Of a DNA stretch of 64,000 nucleotides, positions 1 to 10,345 are shown in pieces. The notes below the pieces were generated by a model. It searched no databases and had not been told where the DNA came from. It saw only the letters and a list, made by a program, of their open reading frames with translations. Source of the DNA: Macrosoma leucophasiata (taxonomy: Eukaryota > Arthropoda > Insecta > Lepidoptera > Hedylidae). Position 1 is the stretch's first letter, and each line of letters begins with the position of its first letter. The stretch lies in NCBI GenBank assembly GCA_036365455.1, contig JAWQUS010000016.1:13911001-13975000 (forward strand). Reading direction: 5' to 3'. The position numbers and the translations under genes were made by a program.

Positions 1-206
1 ACTGATAAAGTCACTTAATTAAATGAATGTTCTTGACAGAGCTCAACAACTGCAATCTCCCCTTTGTTTACCTAAATCGTTTTTGTTTATATTTTGTTTA
101 CCGAAGTCTTTATATTGATACTGTTTGGATACAACGTTGGAAGGTGGGCTGTATTAAAATGTATCAATTTCTTTAATCTGCTGATTATGTCGAAACAGAC
201 ATAATA

Positions 207-290
207 TAGAAATTGTATTTGCGGATATTCTCGTATACACTCTCAACTTTTTCTACACATCCGCGAGAATATCCGCAAATATAATTTCTA
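207..290. repeat. Foldback repeat with 27-bp inverted arms
   Basis: Arms at 207-233 and 264-290 are reverse complements with one mismatch, around a 30-bp loop. The arm contains TTTGCGGATATTCTCG. The same kind of arm (TTTGCGGATTTTCTGG) recurs near 1630 and 1812, and related TTACGGATTTATCTCG sequence lies near 17,450, so these look like diverged members of one family. No coding content is seen. Confidence 0.7.
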
Positions 291-337
291 CTATGTATGA
301 AGCTCGCAAAACCCTGCGAAAAGGTAAGGCATAAGAT

Positions 338-475
338 GTTTTTTTTTTATGTAATGGACGTGGCAAACAAGCGAGCAGTTCACATTGATACACCCACATG
401 AAGACCAAGGTCAAAATGCAGATGTGTTACCACTCCTGAGGCCTAAGGCCTCTGTGCCGGAAATTATATGGCCGA
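338..475 (-). mobile_element. Metulj-like SINE, 3' part
   Basis: On the plus strand it begins with a T-run and GGCAAACAAGC...CAGTTCACATTGA and runs to CTCTGTGCCGGAAATTA. The T-run is the complement of a 3' poly(A), so SINE sense is minus. The copy is 5'-truncated and has an internal deletion that removes the TTAAGTGATGACTGCAG block seen in other copies. The family name is from recall. Confidence 0.7.
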
Positions 476-1597
476 GATACCTACCTATTATAAAATTTGT
501 GTCTGTATAGAGTTTTATGCACTGCGGTTTTTTTCATAATTCGATGTCGGTAAAAGAAAATGTTTATTTTTTCAAAGTTAACAAATACTGTCAATTTTTT
601 TTTAAATTACTTGCAAACATTACCGTATAGCTCGCTAAGCTTCATTGAATATAATAAGAGGCGAGTATAAATATTGACATTCATCAGAATCCAAACATCA
701 ATAATATTTAACTCACTAACCAGGATATCAAGCTTAGTTTTAAATATACTGACCTAACGACTTTAGGATAACAAAAAAACATATAGATTCAATATTTGAA
801 AATATTGCGAGCAATTGCTGAATGAAGGCGACTCAGGACCGTTTTGCCCATATTTAGATAAAGCTTTTTTTCAGCAGTGGACGTCTTTTCGCTGATCGAT
901 GAAGCATTGTACACAGGCAGAGTATATATTATGGTTGTAGCACATAGAATATTTTTTATTTGGGTATGTTATGTAGGTAAAAAAGGTCCGTGCAAAGGCG
1001 GACCGATAGTTCGTATATAAATTACATACTAAAATCGCCAGCTTCTACAATTTACAACAAGTTAAGATCCTTTTTGTTTACAATCCCATCATCAAAACAG
1101 GTTCTCCTACAATAACAATAAACTATTAACACAAAACAAAACACGTCAGCATAGCTCGTTTCAAGCAATATCGCAAAACGACTGCGTTCACAGTTTTTGA
1201 GCTCGGTTTACTGAATTCTCTGTTAATTTGTTCGAATGCGTTTTGCCGTCTATTAATATACGTAGTTTCATTTTTGGGTACACCTACAATTGCTGTTTTG
1301 AAACATTTCATTAAATTTAAAAGGCATTTGGCATGTTATGCTCGTTTGTTGCTTAAACTATGTGTAAAACTGTATTAGTAAATACGATGCATTTTTACAC
1401 ATATTTCACATTTGGAGTTCTATTTTAAATTATAAAGTCTTTCTTAAAATACGTTTGTTATACAATGATAACAAACGAAAATTATCGATAAAGCAACTGA
1501 ATATTCATTGAGCAAATATCATTTTAATGCTGGCAGTGTTTCTGTACCAAACCTTAATAAATGTTGGAAACACTTGGAAATAATGTTCTCGCAGGTT
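476..1597. other. Unassigned AT-rich stretch
   Basis: I see no gene. A short piece at about 850-885 (CAGCAGTGGACGTC) resembles the 3' tail shared by several lepidopteran LINEs. The 61-codon frame near 1126-1311 has no recognisable motif and is probably chance. Confidence 0.5.
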
Positions 1598-1835
1598 TTC
1601 GCGAGAGTCATACATTGTAGAAATCATTTTTGCGGATTTTCTGGCGTATACCACTATTCCCGATCCGGTCTGCCTGTAACCACGGTAGATAGAAAGAGAC
1701 CAAAACGTGGGGTAAGAGAAGAAGTCGGGAGTAGTGGTATAACGTCGGGTAAGAGAAGAAGTCGGGCGTAGTGATGTACGTCGGGTAAGTGAAGAAGCCG
1801 GGAGTAGTGGTATATTACGCCAGAAAATCCGCAAA
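1598..1835. repeat. Foldback arms enclosing a minisatellite
   Basis: A left arm at about 1629-1655 (TTTGCGGATTTTCTGG) is complementary to a right arm at about 1805-1832. Between them lie three units of a 34-36-bp minisatellite (about 1705-1811) built on GGGTAAGAGAAGAAG. Overlapping open frames on both strands come from this low-complexity content and have no recognisable domain. Confidence 0.65.
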
Positions 1836-2329
1836 TCCGGTCCAGCCGTTCTTCAGTTTGAGTGAGACTAACGAAATATTATTATTAGTAGGAAACATTA
1901 AAACTATAAGGTAAAATATTACAAAACTAAAATATTAACAACAGAAACGTCGCATAAGTACATCAATAATAAACAGACATATAATTATATTAAGTACAGA
2001 AAAACAAACTAATTTCAGCGCGATTCATTCAGTGTGATATTTTCTCTAAGCCCTCTCACGCATTTAAAATTAGTCGTCGAAAATAAAACCCCAGATTTTT
2101 AGCCTGCCCATTGTCGTAACTAACACAGTCTTGCCCTCGCTGTAACGAACGAGTTTAAATATTAACAAGTAACATGCCAAAGGCCCTTTCAATGTAATGA
2201 AACGTTGTAAAATAGAATATCGTTGTTTTTACAAAGTATCAATGATGGAGTTTTAAGGTTTTTTGTCTAATGATGGTGCCAAACAAGCATGCAGTTCACA
2301 TAAGTTTACGGTAAGAGTGAAGTGAAGAT

Positions 2330-2695
2330 GACTAAATGTTAATGCGGAATAATATCAAAACAATTATTCATGGTAAAAGCGACTTCTTTACGATATTTAA
2401 CAAACTGCAAAGTTTATTATATCGGTTGCCTAAATAACAAAACTATCATTGTTGGCAATAGATGTCGCTACTGCCATAAGGCAATGCAATTAATGTGAAG
2501 GAAAAATTTGACAAATCGGGCAGGACTTCGGTAGCTCAGTTGAAAAAGCGGCTGGACTGGATTTCCAGTGTCCGCGAGTTCGAGTCCCGCCTGAAGTCAA
2601 ATTTTTATTTCCTTTTTTCTTAAAAAAAAAGGTATGTATTTCACTAGCACGTGTTAATGCGAAATAATATAAAAACAATTATTAAGAGATGACTG
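2330..2695 (+). mobile_element. tRNA-headed repeat unit with terminal direct repeats
   Basis: The unit opens with GTTAATGCGGAATAATAT and closes with GTTAATGCGAAATAATAT, so it has imperfect terminal direct repeats of about 30-40 bp. A tRNA-like sequence sits in its second half. Other units lie near 3830-4190, 29,985-30,360 and, inverted, at 33,918-34,273, always with the same flanks. That argues for a mobile repeat rather than a tRNA gene in its native setting. Confidence 0.65.
2525..2597 (+). tRNA. tRNA-like sequence (SINE head or tRNA pseudogene)
   Basis: The 73 nt fold as a cloverleaf. The acceptor stem is ACTTCGG/CTGAAGT (one G-U), the T arm is GCGAG/CTCGC-like around TTCGAGT with one mismatch, the A box is TAGCTCAGTTG and the B box is GTTCGAGTCC. 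The anticodon arm CTGGA/TCCAG leaves GGA in the anticodon position. The D stem is weakened here (GAAAAAGC). Because the flanks are shared with other copies, I infer a transposon-borne relic rather than a working tRNA. Confidence 0.55.
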
Positions 2696-3240
2696 TCAAT
2701 ACAAAAATCAGACGTCATTGTTCAGATGTGACCCCTGAGGCCTCTGTAGTAGTTTATCATGTTAGTTTATTACGGAGTCATACATACGAGTACATAAGCG
2801 GCACGCAATAGTGCTGAACTCTGCAATTAGGCGCAGTTGAATTAGGTAATGCGGTGCTACTACGCCCTTAAGCTCCGAAGTCCTAGCGTATTTTCAAGAG
2901 GTTCCAATGTTGGTAACATTTCATTTCAAAGCGGAATTAGAATCTATGGCGTCTGAAATACTAGCCGACCCACTTTTTCATTAAGCTGCAGAAGCCTTAC
3001 ATTGAGTTCCAATAGGGCGGTAGCAAAACCCATAACACGATATGAGCAGCAGCGTCTTGCGATAAAACTACCTCTACTGCGATTGCCATTTCGCATGCCA
3101 AGCTCGGCAATTACCAATGACGTAATATGAGGATATGCTATAATTGCCGAGCTCGACATGTGATATGGGAGGCCATGTTATTGTGATGCAATACGGCATA
3201 TTTGGGAGAGGGAAGGCTTTTGTACAGCAGTAAGTGATGT

Positions 3241-4730
3241 ACGTCGGGTAAGAGAAGAAGTCGGGCGTAGTGATGTACGTCGGGTAAGAGAAGAAGCCGG
3301 GAGTAGTGGTATATTACGCCAGAAAATCCGCAAATCCGGTCCAGCCGTTGTTCAGTTTGAGTGAGACTAACGAAATATTATTATTAGTAGGAAACATTAA
3401 AACTATAAGGTAAAATATTACAAAACTAAAATATTAACAACAGAAAAGTCGCATAAGTACATCAATAATAAACAGACATATAATTATATTAAGTACAGAA
3501 AAACAAATTAATATCAGCGCGATTCATTCAGTGTGATATTTTCTCTAAGCCCTCTCACGCATTTAAAATTAGTCGTCGAAAATAAAACCCCAGATTTTTA
3601 GCCTGCCCATTGTCGTAACTAACACAGTCTTGCCCTCGCTGTAACGAACGAGTTTAAATATTAACAAGTAACATGCCAAAGGCCCTTTCAATGTAATGAA
3701 ACGTTGTAAAATAGAATATCGTTGTTTTTACAAAGCATCAGTGATGGAGTTTTAAGGTTTTTTTGTCTAATGATGGTGCCAAACAAGCATGCAGTTCACA
3801 TAAGTTCACGGTAAGAGTGAAGTGATGACTAAATGTTAATGCGGAATAATATCAAAACAATTATTAATGGTAAAAGCGACTTCTTTACGATATTTAACAA
3901 ACTGCAAAGTTTATTATATCGGTTGCCTAACTAACAAAACTATCATTGTTGGCAATAGATGTCGCTACTGCCATACGGCAATGCAATTAATGTGAAGGAA
4001 AAATTTGACAAATCGGGCAGGACTTCGGTAGCTCAGTTGAAAAAGCGGCTGGACTGGATTTCCAGTGGCCGCGAGTTCGAGTCCCGCCTGAAGTCAAATT
4101 TTTATTTCCTTTTTTCTTAAAAAAAAAGGTATGTATTTCACTAGCATGTGTTAATGCGAAATAATATAAAAACAATTATTAAGAGATGACTGTCAATACA
4201 AAAATCAGACGTCATTGTTCAGACGCGACCCCTGAGGCCTCTGTAGTAGTTTATCATGTTAGTTTATTACGGAGTCATACATACGAGTACATAAGCGGCA
4301 CGCAATAGTGCTGAACTCTGCAATTAGGCGCAGTTGAATTAGGTAATGCGGTGCTACTACGCCCTTAAGCTCCGAAGTCCTAGCGTATTTTCAAGAGGTT
4401 CCAATGTTGGTAACATTTCATTTCAAAGCGGAATTAGAATCTATGACGTCAGAAATACTAGCCGACCCACTTTTTCATTAAGCTGCAGAAGCCTTACATT
4501 GAGTTCCAATAGGGCGGTAGCAAAACCCATAACACGATATGAGCAGCAGCGTCTTGCGATAAAACTACCTCTACTGCGATTGCCATTTCGCATGCCAAGC
4601 TCGGCAATTACCAATGACGTAATATGAGGATATGCTATAATTGCCGAGCTCGACATGTGATATGGGAGGCCATGTTATTGTGATGCAATACGGCATATTT
4701 GGGAGAGGGAAGGCTTTTGTACAGCAGTAA
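3241..4730. repeat. Tandem segmental duplication, copy 2 (about 1.49 kb)
   Basis: This is the second copy of 1742-3232. Two minisatellite units lie at its left edge, a second tRNA-like sequence at 4022-4094, and the LINE-tail-like segment ends at 4730, directly followed by the CR1-like LINE. The junction at the minisatellite suggests unequal exchange or replication slippage there. Confidence 0.85.
4022..4094 (+). tRNA. tRNA-like sequence, duplicated copy
   Basis: The 73 nt are identical to the copy at 2525-2597 except in the variable region (GGCC instead of GTCC). The acceptor and T-arm pairing, A and B boxes and apparent GGA anticodon are the same. It is part of the 1.49-kb tandem duplication. 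It is more likely a SINE-type relic than a functional tRNA. Confidence 0.55.
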
Positions 4731-4760
4731 ATGTCTTGATGGACTGAAATTATGAATTAG

Positions 4761-6945
4761 TTATGTTTCTTTGTTCATTCTCGAGATAATTATAAATTAT
4801 ATAAACTGGCTCGTAACCGCTGTAATCAAATGGTAAGAGCAGCCAAACGCCGCTACGTTCATGAAAGTGTTACGGATTGTTCTCCGGCTGATATTTGGAA
4901 GTTTTTGAAATCTTTAGGTTTATCTAAGTCTCGAGTCAATTTAACAAATATTCATATTTCTACAAATAATCTTAATACATTTTTCGCATCATCTTCAACG
5001 ATTGATCCTTATGCTAAACTTCACTCTCTTAAACAACTAACTTCCAAGCCAATTTTTCATTCTTTTACTTTTTTTCCTGTTACCAGCGATGAGGTTAATA
5101 AGTTGCTTTGCTCAATTAAATCTAAAGCAGTGGGCTGTGACCAAGTTAGTAGAACGATGATTTTTCTCATTTTAAATATAATACTACAGCCTTTTACTCA
5201 CATTATTAACTTTTCTTTAGATACAGGGACTTTCCCCTTATTATGGCGTAAAGCGAACATCATTCCCCTTCCCAAAGTCAATAATCCCTGTTCAGAAAAT
5301 CACTTTCGGCCGATTTCCATTCTCCCTTTTCTGTCTAAAGTTGTTGAAGCTGTTGTTCATAAGCAACTGGCCAGCCACATCTTTTCTAACAATCTTCTTT
5401 CGCAGTTTCAGTCTGGTTTCCGACAAAGTCACAGCACCACTACGGCACTATTAAAAATCACTGAAGATGTCAGAGCAGGCATGGATAAGTCACAGTTGAC
5501 GGTACTGGTTCTGATTGACTTCTCAAATGCTTTTAATAACGTAGACTATGACTTACTGTTAGCTATCCTCAAGCAGATCGGCGCTTCATCACTGGTACTG
5601 GAATGGTTTTCATCGTATCTTCGCGGTCGCCAGCAGGCTGTTCGCACCGATCATGATCAATCGGATTGGTGCGACCTGGTCGCTGGTGTGCCGCAAGGCG
5701 GTATAATTTCTCCTTTGCTATTTTCTATTTTTATTAATTCCTTAACCAATGACCTTCGGTGCTCTTACCATCTTTATGCTGATGATCTACAGTTATATAC
5801 GCAGGCTGATCCGGCTCATCTGGAAGAAGCCATCTTGAAACTTAACGTAAACCTTGACATTATAGATCAATGGTCACATCATTTTGGTATATCTGTGAAT
5901 GCAAATAAATGCCAGGCGATAATTTTAGGTAGCTCATTTTTTATTAACACTATTAACACAAATCATCTGTCACCTATTGTACTTAGCAATACGGTCATTC
6001 CTTTTTCTCATTCTGTCAAAAATTTAGGTCTACATATTGACTCTTCTTTAAATTGGCATAAACAGGTTACATCACTTAGTCAAAGTGTCACAACTTCGCT
6101 GCGATCTCTCTACAGGTTCAAAAACTTTTTACCCGTTAATACTAAACTGCTGTTGGTACAAACTCTGGTATTACCTATTATAGACTATGCAGATGTTTGC
6201 TATCCGGATTTATCTCAGGAACTTCTCAATAAACTGGATCGTTTACTTAATAACTGCATTCGCTTCATTTACGGTTTACGCAAATACGACCATATTTCTC
6301 TTCATAGGTCGCGTCTGAGATGGCTCCCCATCCGACAGCGACGGTTTGTCAGACTACTTTGTGTCCTTTTCTCTATTTTAAACGATCCAAATTCCCCCAA
6401 CTACCTTAAAATTAATTTTAATATTCTGGGCGATTCTCATAACTTCAACCTTCGTTCATCTGAAAACTTACATCTTGCCACACCTTCTCATCGTTCGGGC
6501 TTTATGTCCAATTCTTTCACAGTTTCTGCAATTAGACTCTGGAATGCTCTCCCTGCTGATATTAGGAAGTCCTCTAGTAAGTTCGCTTTTAAGCGAAAGC
6601 TCCGGGAACACTTTTTGAGGTTGCTTTGAGACTTTTTCTTTTTCTTTGGTTCGTCATTCTATTATATTTTTTTTTTATTTATATATATATTTATATGAGT
6701 ATTTATGTAAGTATGTGTAATATATACATAGATATATAAGTAGTTTATACCGATCCATATATATGTATATGTATCTTATTTCACCGTTTTACATTATATG
6801 CTTATTTTTATTTTCCCCTTCTCATTGCACTACATAAAATATTTATCACTACCCAAAGGTTGACTGGGAGAGAATGCTTTTTAGCATTAAGTCCGCCGCA
6901 TGTACGTAATTGTGCAAGAAAGAATAAATAAATAAATAAATAAAA
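4761..6945 (+). mobile_element. CR1-like LINE, 5'-truncated
   Basis: The element starts in frame at about 4761, just after a TAG, without the upstream ORF1 and endonuclease expected of a full CR1/Jockey-type LINE. It contains a complete reverse transcriptase region and ends in a short 3' UTR with an (AATA)n tail at about 6921-6945. The UTR motif GGTTGACTGGGAGAGAATGC reappears in reverse at 56,553-56,670, and a related C-terminal fragment lies at 58,560-59,245. The clade within the CR1/Kiri/Daphne group is not settled by eye. Confidence 0.85.
4830..6629 (+). CDS. LINE reverse transcriptase (599 codons, open)
   Basis: This encodes the polymerase that copies LINE RNA into the genome at a nick. 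Visible RT blocks are RPISILPFLSK (160-170), the block-A motif LIDFSNAF with Asp230, GVPQGGIISPLLF (286-298) and the catalytic YADD box (316-319). The C-terminus has LPIRQRR and LWNALPADIR, typical of CR1-type elements. The ATG is simply the first in an open frame that continues upstream to 4761, so the true product would be longer and would carry an endonuclease. No stop or frameshift interrupts the 599 codons, which suggests relatively recent insertion. Without the endonuclease, autonomous activity is unlikely. Confidence 0.85.
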   Translation: MVRAAKRRYVHESVTDCSPADIWKFLKSLGLSKSRVNLTNIHISTNNLNTFFASSSTIDPYAKLHSLKQLTSKPIFHSFTFFPVTSDEVNKLLCSIKSKAVGCDQVSRTMIFLILNIILQPFTHIINFSLDTGTFPLLWRKANIIPLPKVNNPCSENHFRPISILPFLSKVVEAVVHKQLASHIFSNNLLSQFQSGFRQSHSTTTALLKITEDVRAGMDKSQLTVLVLIDFSNAFNNVDYDLLLAILKQIGASSLVLEWFSSYLRGRQQAVRTDHDQSDWCDLVAGVPQGGIISPLLFSIFINSLTNDLRCSYHLYADDLQLYTQADPAHLEEAILKLNVNLDIIDQWSHHFGISVNANKCQAIILGSSFFINTINTNHLSPIVLSNTVIPFSHSVKNLGLHIDSSLNWHKQVTSLSQSVTTSLRSLYRFKNFLPVNTKLLLVQTLVLPIIDYADVCYPDLSQELLNKLDRLLNNCIRFIYGLRKYDHISLHRSRLRWLPIRQRRFVRLLCVLFSILNDPNSPNYLKINFNILGDSHNFNLRSSENLHLATPSHRSGFMSNSFTVSAIRLWNALPADIRKSSSKFAFKRKLREHFLRLL

Positions 6946-7101
6946 TAATTATTTAAATAAACCGAGAAAATATTTTTGTTCTCTACTATTCAAGGTTTTA
7001 TCAAAAGAATCCCCTCTCCAACATGTACATATAATTAACAATGTATAGATGGATGACCTTGTTAAGCTCGTGAAAAAAATTAATAACCAACTGATCTTTT
7101 T

Positions 7102-7765
7102 AGGGTTACGTAGTAAAAAAGGAACCCTTATAGTTCCGCCATGTCCGTCTGTCTGTCTGTCTGTCTATATGTCTGTCCGCGGTTTAGCGCAAAAACTATT
7201 GGTACTAAAGACTTAAAATTTGGCTTAAATATACACCTTAATCACGTCGACAAAATGGTAGCATAAAAACATAAAAAATAAATATTATTAAGGGTACCTC
7301 CCCTACATGTAACGCACAGATATTTTTTTATTTTTCGTTTTCTATATAGTGTGAGATATCGTTGGATAGGTCTCTCAAAAATGTTAGTTGGTGTGCTAAC
7401 ATTATTTTTGGAGTTAGTTAACTGTTCGTGACTTATTAAGCTTTAAAGTGCCAATTTTCGTTAGCAGTCAAGTGACCAGGGGGATCACTTGACTCCAACG
7501 AAAAACCTCTACCAACTAAACGGTTGTTGTTAGAAATTTAAACGTTACGGCAATAGTAGCTACATTTAATGAAATTAAAAGGAAAACTATCACACCTAAG
7601 TCAGCTTTATAAGTTTCCAAGTAATATTCGACCAAATGTAATACTCGAAATTCTTGAACAACTCCATAGAAAATATTTATATATTTTTTTCATTACATTA
7701 ATCAATTCTAAAAACTACGGAACCCTACACTGCACGTGGCCCGACATACACTTGACGGGTTTTTT
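7102..7765. mobile_element. AGGGTTCCG repeat, copy 1
   Basis: It starts with AGGGTTACGTAGT and carries near its right end the reverse complement ACTACGGAACCCT (7714-7726), followed by a GTGGCCCGACATACACTTGACGGG tail. A short GTCTGTC microsatellite lies at about 7146-7180. The same body occurs at 27,669-28,293 and 47,434-49,665. The 13-bp inverted termini suggest a nonautonomous element; I do not know its superfamily. The 67-codon frame inside is not conserved. Confidence 0.7.
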
Positions 7766-8009
7766 CTATTAGTTTATTTAGATAATTATCTAGAGAATTA
7801 ATAAAGAAACATTCAGTTATTAACAAATTTTTCAAATTCGTTCAATCAACATGTTTCATCTCTGCTACCCTTATTAAATACCATTTACCAAATTTCTTAA
7901 GGGAGAAAGTTGGGCGTTTAGTCAAAATTAAGCTACTCAAGAAAAATTGCTTGTAACATAAATGGTGAAAATGGCCCAGGGATCCCATTTTAATATCCAT
8001 AGGTTTTGT

Positions 8010-8163
8010 TACAGCCCTGTAATTTCCGGCACAAAGGCATAACCTTAGGCTTCAGCAGTGGTAACTCATCTGCATTTTGTGTAAGTGTCTATAGGCTGCA
8101 GTCATCAATTAAAGTCAATGTGAACTGCATGCTTGTTTGCCACTTCCATCACATAAAAAAGAT
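8010..8163 (+). mobile_element. Metulj-like SINE, 3' part
   Basis: It runs from CCTGTAATTTCCGGCAC through TGAACTGCATGCTTGTTTGC to a short A-rich end. It is 5'-truncated and lacks about 15 bp of the usual GACCTTGGTCTTTG segment. Confidence 0.75.
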
Positions 8164-8164
8164 A

Positions 8165-8624
8165 CATCCATCAATGAAGGTATTCCTATGAAATATCGTA
8201 AAAATCCATTAGGAAACACTCATTACATTATAAATAAGCTAATATGATCCCATTGGAATCACGGAATCGAAATGAAATATAAAACAAAATGTAGATTTCA
8301 TGCGCGTTTCACAAAATGTATGCTCGAATTGGTCACAGCGTGCATATTTAAAGAGTCATCCGGCAAAATTTGCTTATGAGGTAGGTTGAATAAATTCTCT
8401 TGTCGATCCCATCGAATCCATAATGTGACCAGAACGAAATAGTGCGTGGATGTAGATTGAACGTTCTAAAAATCGTATTCTATAAATAAATGAAAGTATA
8501 GATGTTTGTTTGTATATTGCTCAATCACGCTAAAGCGGCTCTATTGACTTTGATTAAATTTAATACACCGGTACAATATATATGGCTGAAACACATAGGA
8601 TTTTTTAATACATCTTCACATTAA
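8165..8624. other. Unassigned AT-rich stretch
   Basis: No coding frame, RNA or repeat structure was recognised here. Confidence 0.4.
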
Positions 8625-8739
8625 CAAATATGTTGTTGATTACAATTATAGCTGTTGCGTGTATCCGAATGTAGACTAGTAGATGATAGCTGATGTCATT
8701 ATTGATGTTAATTAACAATTTGACAAGAGAAGGACTTAA

Positions 8740-8978
8740 TTAATAGTACACATCGAGCCTATGAAAGAGACAATCAGCTCGTTTCGACATCGTAGAGCGT
8801 TATCTCTGTTACACACTGCCTACGTAAGTACTGACAGTCCGGTATTGGTCAAATCTTGATCAAGATGGTCGACAAAAGTCAAATAGGTACGGTGCAAAAG
8901 AGATAACGCTCTACAGACCCGAAATAAGCTGAAGACTCCTTCCTACGCTCGATGTGCAATATTTATTGTTGAGCACTG
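8740..8978. mobile_element. TA-flanked MITE, copy 1 (left end damaged)
   Basis: The right end reads CAATATTTATTGTTGAGCACTG-TA. The left terminus has lost roughly 12 bp relative to the copy at 9093. Internally TAGAGCGTTATCTCT and AGAGATAACGCTCTA are inverted. It is the same family as 41,918-42,168. Confidence 0.65.
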
Positions 8979-9092
8979 TATGTTGTTAATTACAATTATT
9001 GCTGTTGCATGTATCCGAATGTAGACTCGTTGACAGATGACAGCTGATATCATGATTGATGTTAATTAACAATTTGACAAGAGAAGGACTTA

Positions 9093-9342
9093 CAATACTC
9101 AACAATTAATATGTCACATCGAGCCTACGAAAGAGACAATCGGCTAGTTTCGACTTCGTAGAGCGTTATCTCTGTTGCACACTGTCTACGTAAGCACTGA
9201 TAGTGCGGCATTGGTCAAAACTTGAACGAATGGTCGACAAATGTCAGATAGGTAAGGTGCGAGAGAGATAACGCTATACAAACCCGAAATAAGCCGAAGT
9301 CTCCTTCCTTAGCCGATGTGCAATATTTCTTTTTGGATACTG
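9093..9342. mobile_element. TA-flanked MITE, copy 2
   Basis: It lies between TA dinucleotides (9091-9092 and 9343-9344). The terminal inverted repeats are about 30 bp and imperfect, left CAATACTCAACAATT... and right (reversed) CAGTATCCAAAAAG..., both leading to CACATCG. A TA duplication plus CAGTA-type ends suggests a Tc1/mariner-derived nonautonomous element. No transposase is present. Confidence 0.7.
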
Positions 9343-9540
9343 TACATACAGGTCTATGTACCTGACAACTGCTTATTAATTAATCCTTATAAAATATGTA
9401 TCAAGTGTAACGATAATTTATACCTCAAGTCCTCGCAGACGATTTTGCGGGTAAAGCTGGTATAGAATAAGAGGTGTGTTAATTATTTTGTTAAATGTAC
9501 CAAATGCTAGGCTTTACAGCAAAAAATATTCCAAATGGTT

Positions 9541-9697
9541 ATTTAAGATCGAACCCGACGTTTTGGTCGCTTTTCAGCTTCCGTGGTCTCGGGCAGACTG
9601 ACACTTGTCTGACAGCAGTTTGAAAAACTATTATGTGCAGCTACCTCCATCTATTTCGCCATCAATTTCGACCGAAACGTCGGGTTCGATTTTAAAT
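9541..9697. mobile_element. Foldback/MITE-like repeat, arms around GAACCCGACGTTT
   Basis: 29-bp arms at 9541-9569 and 9669-9697 are inverted repeats with two mismatches (ATCGAACCCGACGTTT). The interior GCTTTTCAGCTTCCGTGGTC...GGGCAGACTG also occurs at 17,510-17,550. The right flank to about 9780 (TTTAATATACGCGAGATAAATC) is the reverse of sequence at 17,450 and 19,370, so the whole family is larger than the arms. Confidence 0.7.
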
Positions 9698-9889
9698 AAC
9701 AATTTGAGTTTAATATACGCGAGATAAATCAGAAAACTAGTTTCATTTCAATGAGTGTAGCTCGCAAAAATCTAAGAACATACTATTCCAAATGGTTGCA
9801 GTGTTTTATACAGCGTTGTCAAGATTCAAATCATAAAACAAACATTTGAAGCGTGCATGTGACATAGCTTGAGTCACAGTATGCTTAGT

Positions 9890-10345
9890 CACACGAGCGT
9901 TCATAGTATTTCCGTTTCTGACTCTTCGAGTGACAGACGCCTGATTTCAGATACACGTACCGAGTTTCCCGATCGTTGAACAATACGTATGAAATACGAA
10001 GACATTTCCACGTCGGCGAAAAAGTAGGAAACAGAATGAAATATTTCTCTACGCATCAATGCAAAGTTGCTGCTAGATATTGCCGCGTCGCTGTCGCGTT
10101 TAAGAATGTATGGAAATTTGATGGAGACATATCGTATTCGCGGCCGTCGCTCCTGAGTGCTTACCATACTTCGTTTTGTATTCGCCGTCTTGTTTCTTAT
10201 TCGATGCTTTTTGCGAGAGAAAACAATAGGTATCCATTTGCAGTACTCCGCATTAAGGAGATACCGCCTGTTTGTGGTATTGTTCGCGCGTACCATATAC
10301 CATGTACTTCCTTTTATGTCCATGTACATTTAATACTTGTTTGAC
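9890..10345. other. Unrecognised segment with overlapping ORFs
   Basis: The segment is visibly richer in CG dinucleotides than its surroundings. It has a 142-codon frame on minus (9901-10,329) and a 122-codon frame on plus (9976-10,344). Neither translation shows a domain, signal peptide or membrane segment that I recognise, and two long frames antisense to each other are more easily explained by composition. It could be an old repeat. I do not claim a gene. Confidence 0.25.

Larger units (their letters stand above)
1742..3232. repeat. Tandem segmental duplication, copy 1 (about 1.49 kb)
   Basis: This block matches 3241-4730 almost base for base at an offset of about 1,497-1,499 bp, with small indels and a few substitutions. 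It holds part of the minisatellite, a tRNA-like sequence at 2525-2597 and, at its right end (about 3045-3232), a LINE-tail-like segment ending near CTTTTGTACAGCAGTAA. The left boundary falls inside the minisatellite. Confidence 0.85.
8625..9351. repeat. Tandem duplication (about 360 bp) containing a MITE in each copy
   Basis: Copy 1 is about 8625-8980 and copy 2 about 8981-9351. Both begin with TGTTGTT(A/G)ATTACAATTAT and contain GTATCCGAATGTAGACT, AATTTGACAAGAGAAGGACTT and then the same MITE. So a block of flank plus MITE was duplicated after the MITE had inserted. Confidence 0.75.

Noticed and set aside
1505..1834. 109-codon ORF on minus and 87-codon ORF on plus
   Set aside because: They run through a minisatellite and foldback arms and are low-complexity products.
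2525..2597. Functional serine-type tRNA gene
   Set aside because: The apparent GGA anticodon lacks the long variable arm expected of tRNA-Ser, the D stem is damaged, and the same flanks surround every copy.
9901..10344. 142-codon minus and 122-codon plus ORFs as host genes
   Set aside because: They overlap antisense to each other, show no domain, and have no splice or neighbouring-gene context. Composition explains them better.
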